A stretch of DNA of 7,401 nt from JAVBOJ01 sp031550755 (lineage in GTDB: Bacteria > Bacillota > Clostridia > Oscillospirales > UBA929): NCBI GenBank assembly GCA_031550755.1, contig JAVBOJ010000043.1:1-7401 (forward strand), read 5' to 3'. The stretch's first letter is position 1. Every line of letters begins with the position of its first letter. The position numbers were made by a program, and so were the translations under genes. Below, one piece after another: positions 6,842 through 7,401 of this stretch. The notes below the pieces were generated by a model. It had not been told where the DNA came from. It did no database searches and saw nothing but the letters and a program-made list of their open reading frames with translations.

Positions 6842-6995
6842 TGTTTCCTCCGGCTCATTTTGAATGGCGGGCCGAAGAGAAAGTAACCCGCCGGCGGAGA
6901 TGGGGGACAAAAAAATTTTTTCTCCCACAACCGGCAACTTGTCTGACAGCAATGCGAAAAGCCCGCGTTCCAAATGGGATGCCCCTTTCACGACA
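6842..6995. other. GNAT leader region with inverted repeats, no clear gene or promoter
   Basis: This stretch separates the hairpin after rpsU from the acetyltransferase start. It contains GGCGGG/CCCGCC arms (6866-6871 and 6887-6892, 15-nt loop) and a near-palindrome with A7T6 at its centre flanked by GGGA/TCCC (6904-6926). The acetyltransferase frame is open through it, but codon use is mixed. I could not find a -35/-10 pair of any quality on the minus strand. It may be the remnant of a small dispersed element, a cryptic promoter region, or a genuine N-terminal extension of the acetyltransferase. Confidence 0.45.
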
Positions 6996-7026
6996 AACGC
7001 CCCCAACCGGTAAGGTCGGGGGCGTT
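6996..7026 (-). terminator. Hairpin terminator after rpsU
   Basis: Arms 6996-7008 and 7014-7026 form a 13-pair stem with a 5-nt loop. The single imperfect position (7005/7017) is an A-C mismatch on the plus strand but a G-U pair on the minus strand, which indicates the RNA is read on the minus strand, out of rpsU, whose stop lies only a few bases before. The downstream tail is just GTTTGTCG, a poor U-tract, so termination may be incomplete and could leak into the acetyltransferase operon. Confidence 0.7.
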
Positions 7027-7032
7027 GAAGAC

Positions 7033-7215
7033 TTATCTGAATTTTTTCTTCTTGGCGCGAGCCGCCTCCGATTTTTTACGGCGTTTGACGCTGGGGCTTT
7101 CGTAGTGCTCTCTCTTGCGGAGTTCCGACAGAACACCCGACTTGGCGCAGTTGCGTTTAAACCGCTTAAGGGCGCTGTCCAGGGACTCATTGTCTTTAAT
7201 TCGGACTTCCGACAT
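7033..7215 (-). CDS. rpsU: 30S ribosomal protein S21
   Basis: S21 is a small, very basic protein of the 30S subunit platform that contacts the 3' end region of 16S rRNA and aids initiation. The 60-residue product has the family core (S-L-D-S-A-L-K-R-F-K-R-x-C-A-K-S-G-V-L-S-E-L-R-K-R-E-H-Y-E-S-P-S-V-K-R) and a Lys/Arg-rich tail ending K-K-K-K-F-R, at the usual length of firmicute members (57-60). The ATG at 7215 starts MSEVRIKDNESL, the normal N-terminus, with a GGAGG 7 nt upstream inside a tandem GGAGGGAGGG. An in-frame codon at 7287 would add 24 residues with no family counterpart; it lies upstream of the expected transcription start. The gene has its own consensus promoter and its own hairpin, so it looks monocistronic. 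Confidence 0.97.
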   Translation of the reverse strand: MSEVRIKDNESLDSALKRFKRNCAKSGVLSELRKREHYESPSVKRRKKSEAARAKKKKFR

Positions 7216-7289
7216 CGTTTTCCCTCCCTCCGCTACGTCGACCGACGGATGCATGGGCACGTCCGCTTTCGCGCGAACCTTGCACACTC

Positions 7290-7318
7290 ATTATATTTTC
7301 CAACGGCCTGTCTGTCAA
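7290..7318 (-). promoter_or_regulatory. Consensus SigA promoter of rpsU
   Basis: On the minus strand TTGACA (7313-7318) and TATAAT (7290-7295) are both exact consensus and separated by exactly 17 bp (7296-7312). Transcription should begin near 7283, giving a leader of about 68 nt before the rpsU ATG at 7215. The 25 bp upstream of the -35 are A/T-rich in runs (ATTTTT, TTTTATTTA), compatible with an UP element. Such a perfect promoter fits a highly expressed ribosomal protein gene. Confidence 0.92.
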
Positions 7319-7353
7319 GTAAATAAAACCGGAAAAATCTCAATCGTTGGAAA
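7297..7353. repeat. 9-bp inverted repeat flanking the rpsU -35 region
   Basis: TTTCCAACG at 7297-7305 and its exact reverse complement CGTTGGAAA at 7345-7353 are separated by 39 bp. One arm lies in the spacer between -35 and -10, the other about 27 bp upstream of the -35. The arrangement is that of a spaced operator pair, with centres 48 bp apart. Chance is not excluded: I estimate a few percent for a 9-bp match in a region of this size. No known regulator site is recognised. Confidence 0.5.
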
Positions 7354-7355
7354 GT

Positions 7356-7401
7356 TTACATCGGCTTCACAATTAGATTGACCAGTTTGTCCTTGACCAC
7401 A
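7356..7401 (-). CDS. Possible C-terminal end of an upstream gene (14 codons visible)
   Basis: On the minus strand the frame starting at 7400 reads V-V-K-D-K-L-V-N-L-I-V-K-P-M and stops with TAA at 7356-7358. Its codons (GTC, AAG, GAC, CTG, GTC, AAG, CCG) match the GC-ending preference of the genes in this window, and the next gene's promoter begins 38 bp later, as expected for a gene tail. With so few codons an open frame is not strong evidence. The family is not recognisable. No terminator hairpin is visible between it and the rpsU promoter. Confidence 0.35.
   Translation of the reverse strand, partial: VVKDKLVNLIVKPM

Noticed and set aside
7216..7287. 24-residue N-terminal extension of S21
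   Set aside because: It would begin upstream of the predicted transcription start and ignores the GGAGG-preceded ATG at 7215 that gives the standard S21 N-terminus.
6706..7326. 206-codon plus-strand open frame across rpsU and the acetyltransferase start
   Set aside because: It is antisense to rpsU and its promoter, has no recognisable domain, and its composition (Arg/Pro/Phe-rich) is that of a shadow frame in GC-rich DNA.

Overview
The window suggests a moderately GC-rich Firmicute, most likely a clostridial (Oscillospirales/Ruminococcaceae-like) bacterium. Three things point there: a PolC-type replicative DNA polymerase, the firmicute gene order rseP-ispG-polC, and a strict SigA consensus promoter (TTGACA, 17 bp, TATAAT) in front of a short, basic ribosomal protein S21. 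The assignment rests on gene content, not on a database search.

Left part, plus strand (1-4841): the 3' end of the membrane protease gene rseP, a 159-bp spacer containing a degenerate direct repeat, ispG (a MEP-pathway iron-sulfur enzyme), and polC, which overlaps the end of ispG by 8 nt. This is probably one co-directional unit ending at a hairpin terminator just after polC. The PolC is the most notable gene. It is 1129 residues long, about 300 shorter than the B. subtilis enzyme. It lacks the DEDD 3'-5' exonuclease normally inserted in the PHP domain, and also the second N-terminal domain. Its PHP domain is continuous and keeps all nine residues of the canonical metal-binding set.

Right part, minus strand (7401-4861, read right to left): a possible C-terminal scrap of another gene, a consensus promoter with a 9-bp inverted repeat around it, rpsU (S21), a strong hairpin after rpsU, a 150-bp stretch without a confident gene, and then three genes joined by successive 4-nt ATGA overlaps. 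These three encode a GNAT acetyltransferase, an alpha/beta-hydrolase esterase and a DUF2238/YjdF-like membrane protein. They converge on polC, and the two units share a bidirectional terminator whose right arm lies inside the last codons of the membrane-protein gene.

The left cluster is housekeeping (envelope proteolysis, isoprenoid precursors, replication). The function of the small acetyltransferase-esterase-membrane protein operon is not evident from sequence. I see no tRNA, rRNA, CRISPR array, transposase, phage gene or replication origin.
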